Assembly (NCBI GenBank): GCA_024195265.1
Contig: JAJLRJ010000005.1
Location: forward strand, 22,875,855 to 22,939,854
Direction of reading: 5' to 3'
Source: Dendrophyllia cribrosa
Taxonomy: Eukaryota; Cnidaria; Anthozoa; Scleractinia; Dendrophylliidae
Length of the DNA: 64,000 bases
Below the pieces are notes generated by a model, which did no database searches, was not told the DNA's origin, and saw nothing but the letters and a program-made list of their open reading frames with translations. Below are positions 62,832 through 64,000 of the stretch, piece after piece (positions within the stretch are counted from its first letter, which is position 1; every line of letters begins with the position of its first letter). The translations under genes and the position numbers were made by a program.

Positions 62832-64000
62832 GTAATTTTCGGAAAAGTTATACATCTACATATATGTAGATGTGTAATTTTAATAATTTGAAAGCTGTTA
62901 CGAATATCGACCGATGATACGTCGTGCCACTGAAGGCGTTTTGGCCAATATACCGTAGCGGTAATCTCGTGTAATCTATCTAAAGGTGATGTTACACGGG
63001 ACGATTCGCAACGACGATTTTTAGCGCAACATGGGTGCGCGGACGATTTTCTTCGCAATTTTTGCGTTGCGAAGTTTTTAAATCAGCTTAAGAGCCAATG
63101 TCTGAAATTTTCGAAAATCGGGCGTCACTCACAAAATTTCGGATTTCTTCATATTTTGCCCAAATAATCTCTATAGTGAAGTATTTTCAAAAATAACATT
63201 AAAAATTGTAACGGCGTTTTATTTTTTTCGAAAACGGGCAAAGTTTGAAAAACGGCAAATCGGCGGCCTTTCAGTTGTGAAACTGGCGAAAAATTACACA
63301 TTTTCATCTCGCTCGTACAGAAAAACGCGATGCCATACATAAATAAAATGTGGCCACAACATAAACACGCTCTTGTTCTTCACACTACTGTTATTTACTT
63401 TGGATTAGCAGTTGAAATAAGAATATTTCGACCGTTAGAAGAAACATGATTTCTTCCATTTTAAAAATTAGCAAATTTGAACCAATTCCAACGCCGTGGA
63501 AACCCAATTGGTACGTTGAGTTTGAAAACAAAATTAAGACGGTCTTGAAGCACAACTTCTGTTGTTTACTGTGGTGAAATATTTCTGGCGGCACTTTAAA
63601 AGTGCCCCGTCGAGAGACCAAAATGTGAAGGGTAGTTTGACACCAGGAGAACTTGTGACACGAACCTGAGCGCCGCCACTACGCACCAAATGTTTATCGC
63701 TAAAAATAGTTCCTTTGAGATAGAGCCTTTTTCAGAATCGTAAAGACTTCAGAAGAACTTTATCTATCCTTTGCTAACTTAAAATGACATCTTTTAAGCA
63801 GTTTGTTGGGATACGGAGACACGAACATCGATCATGTTGTGCGAACTTACAAATAACAGCGATCAACACTTACCCGCTTTTTCATCAGAAAATTAAACTG
63901 ACCCGAACCTTGAATTGCGTTTATAATAAAGACAATCCTGCACTCCGATCCATTATATTGTTGTGTTTGGAATATCTGAGCCTTGTAGATCATATCATAG
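62832..64000. other. Start of intron 55, no further exon recognised
   Basis: Contains a CGACGATTCGCAACGACGAT fragment (62986-63075) and an unplaced AT-rich block with TCGGATTTCTTCATATTTTG (63140). I found no acceptor followed by a proline-rich frame, so the 3' exons probably lie beyond the window. Confidence 0.45.

Overview
The window looks like nuclear DNA of an anthozoan cnidarian, most likely a stony coral. This is an inference from the gene content (a divergent DOCK gene with invertebrate spacing, a class A GPCR lacking the usual disulfide cysteines), the AT-rich introns packed with short palindromic transposons, and a LINE type I associate with corals. It is not proved by any species marker. 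There are no bacterial operons, no CRISPR array and no rRNA.

One gene fills almost the whole window: a + strand DOCK-family Rac/Rap guanine nucleotide exchange factor of the DOCK-B (DOCK3/DOCK4, fly Sponge) type. I could thread 55 coding exons with compatible phases from 1986 to 62831, giving 1619 codons without a stop: SH3 domain, helical ELMO-binding region, C2/DHR-1, armadillo-like middle and DHR-2 catalytic domain. The proline-rich C-terminal tail expected in the family is not seen, so the gene probably continues past 64000. The intron between exons 49 and 50 has a textbook U12-type donor and a good U12 branch site; only with that reading does the frame stay open.

At the left end, a separate minus-strand gene starts at 1265 and reads away from DOCK across about 720 bp of shared upstream DNA, with a palindromic CRE and a YY1-like start site. 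Inside DOCK intron 40, on the opposite strand, sits an intronless rhodopsin-like GPCR of 294 residues (47050-47934).

The introns are a museum of mobile DNA: at least six copies of one TAGAGC-ended MITE, four full and one partial copy of another, long hairpin elements, a LINE 3' fragment with an open reverse-transcriptase C-terminus, a tRNA-Ser-derived SINE, elements with readable target-site duplications (3, 4, 8 and 9 bp), one carrying telomere-like hexamers, and several minisatellites including a 1.3 kb CAGT tract. Two introns also carry decayed tandem copies of the neighbouring exon edge and splice site. I see no obviously new multi-gene system; the best leads are the U12 intron, the decoy splice-site duplications, the nested GPCR and the stacked transposons.
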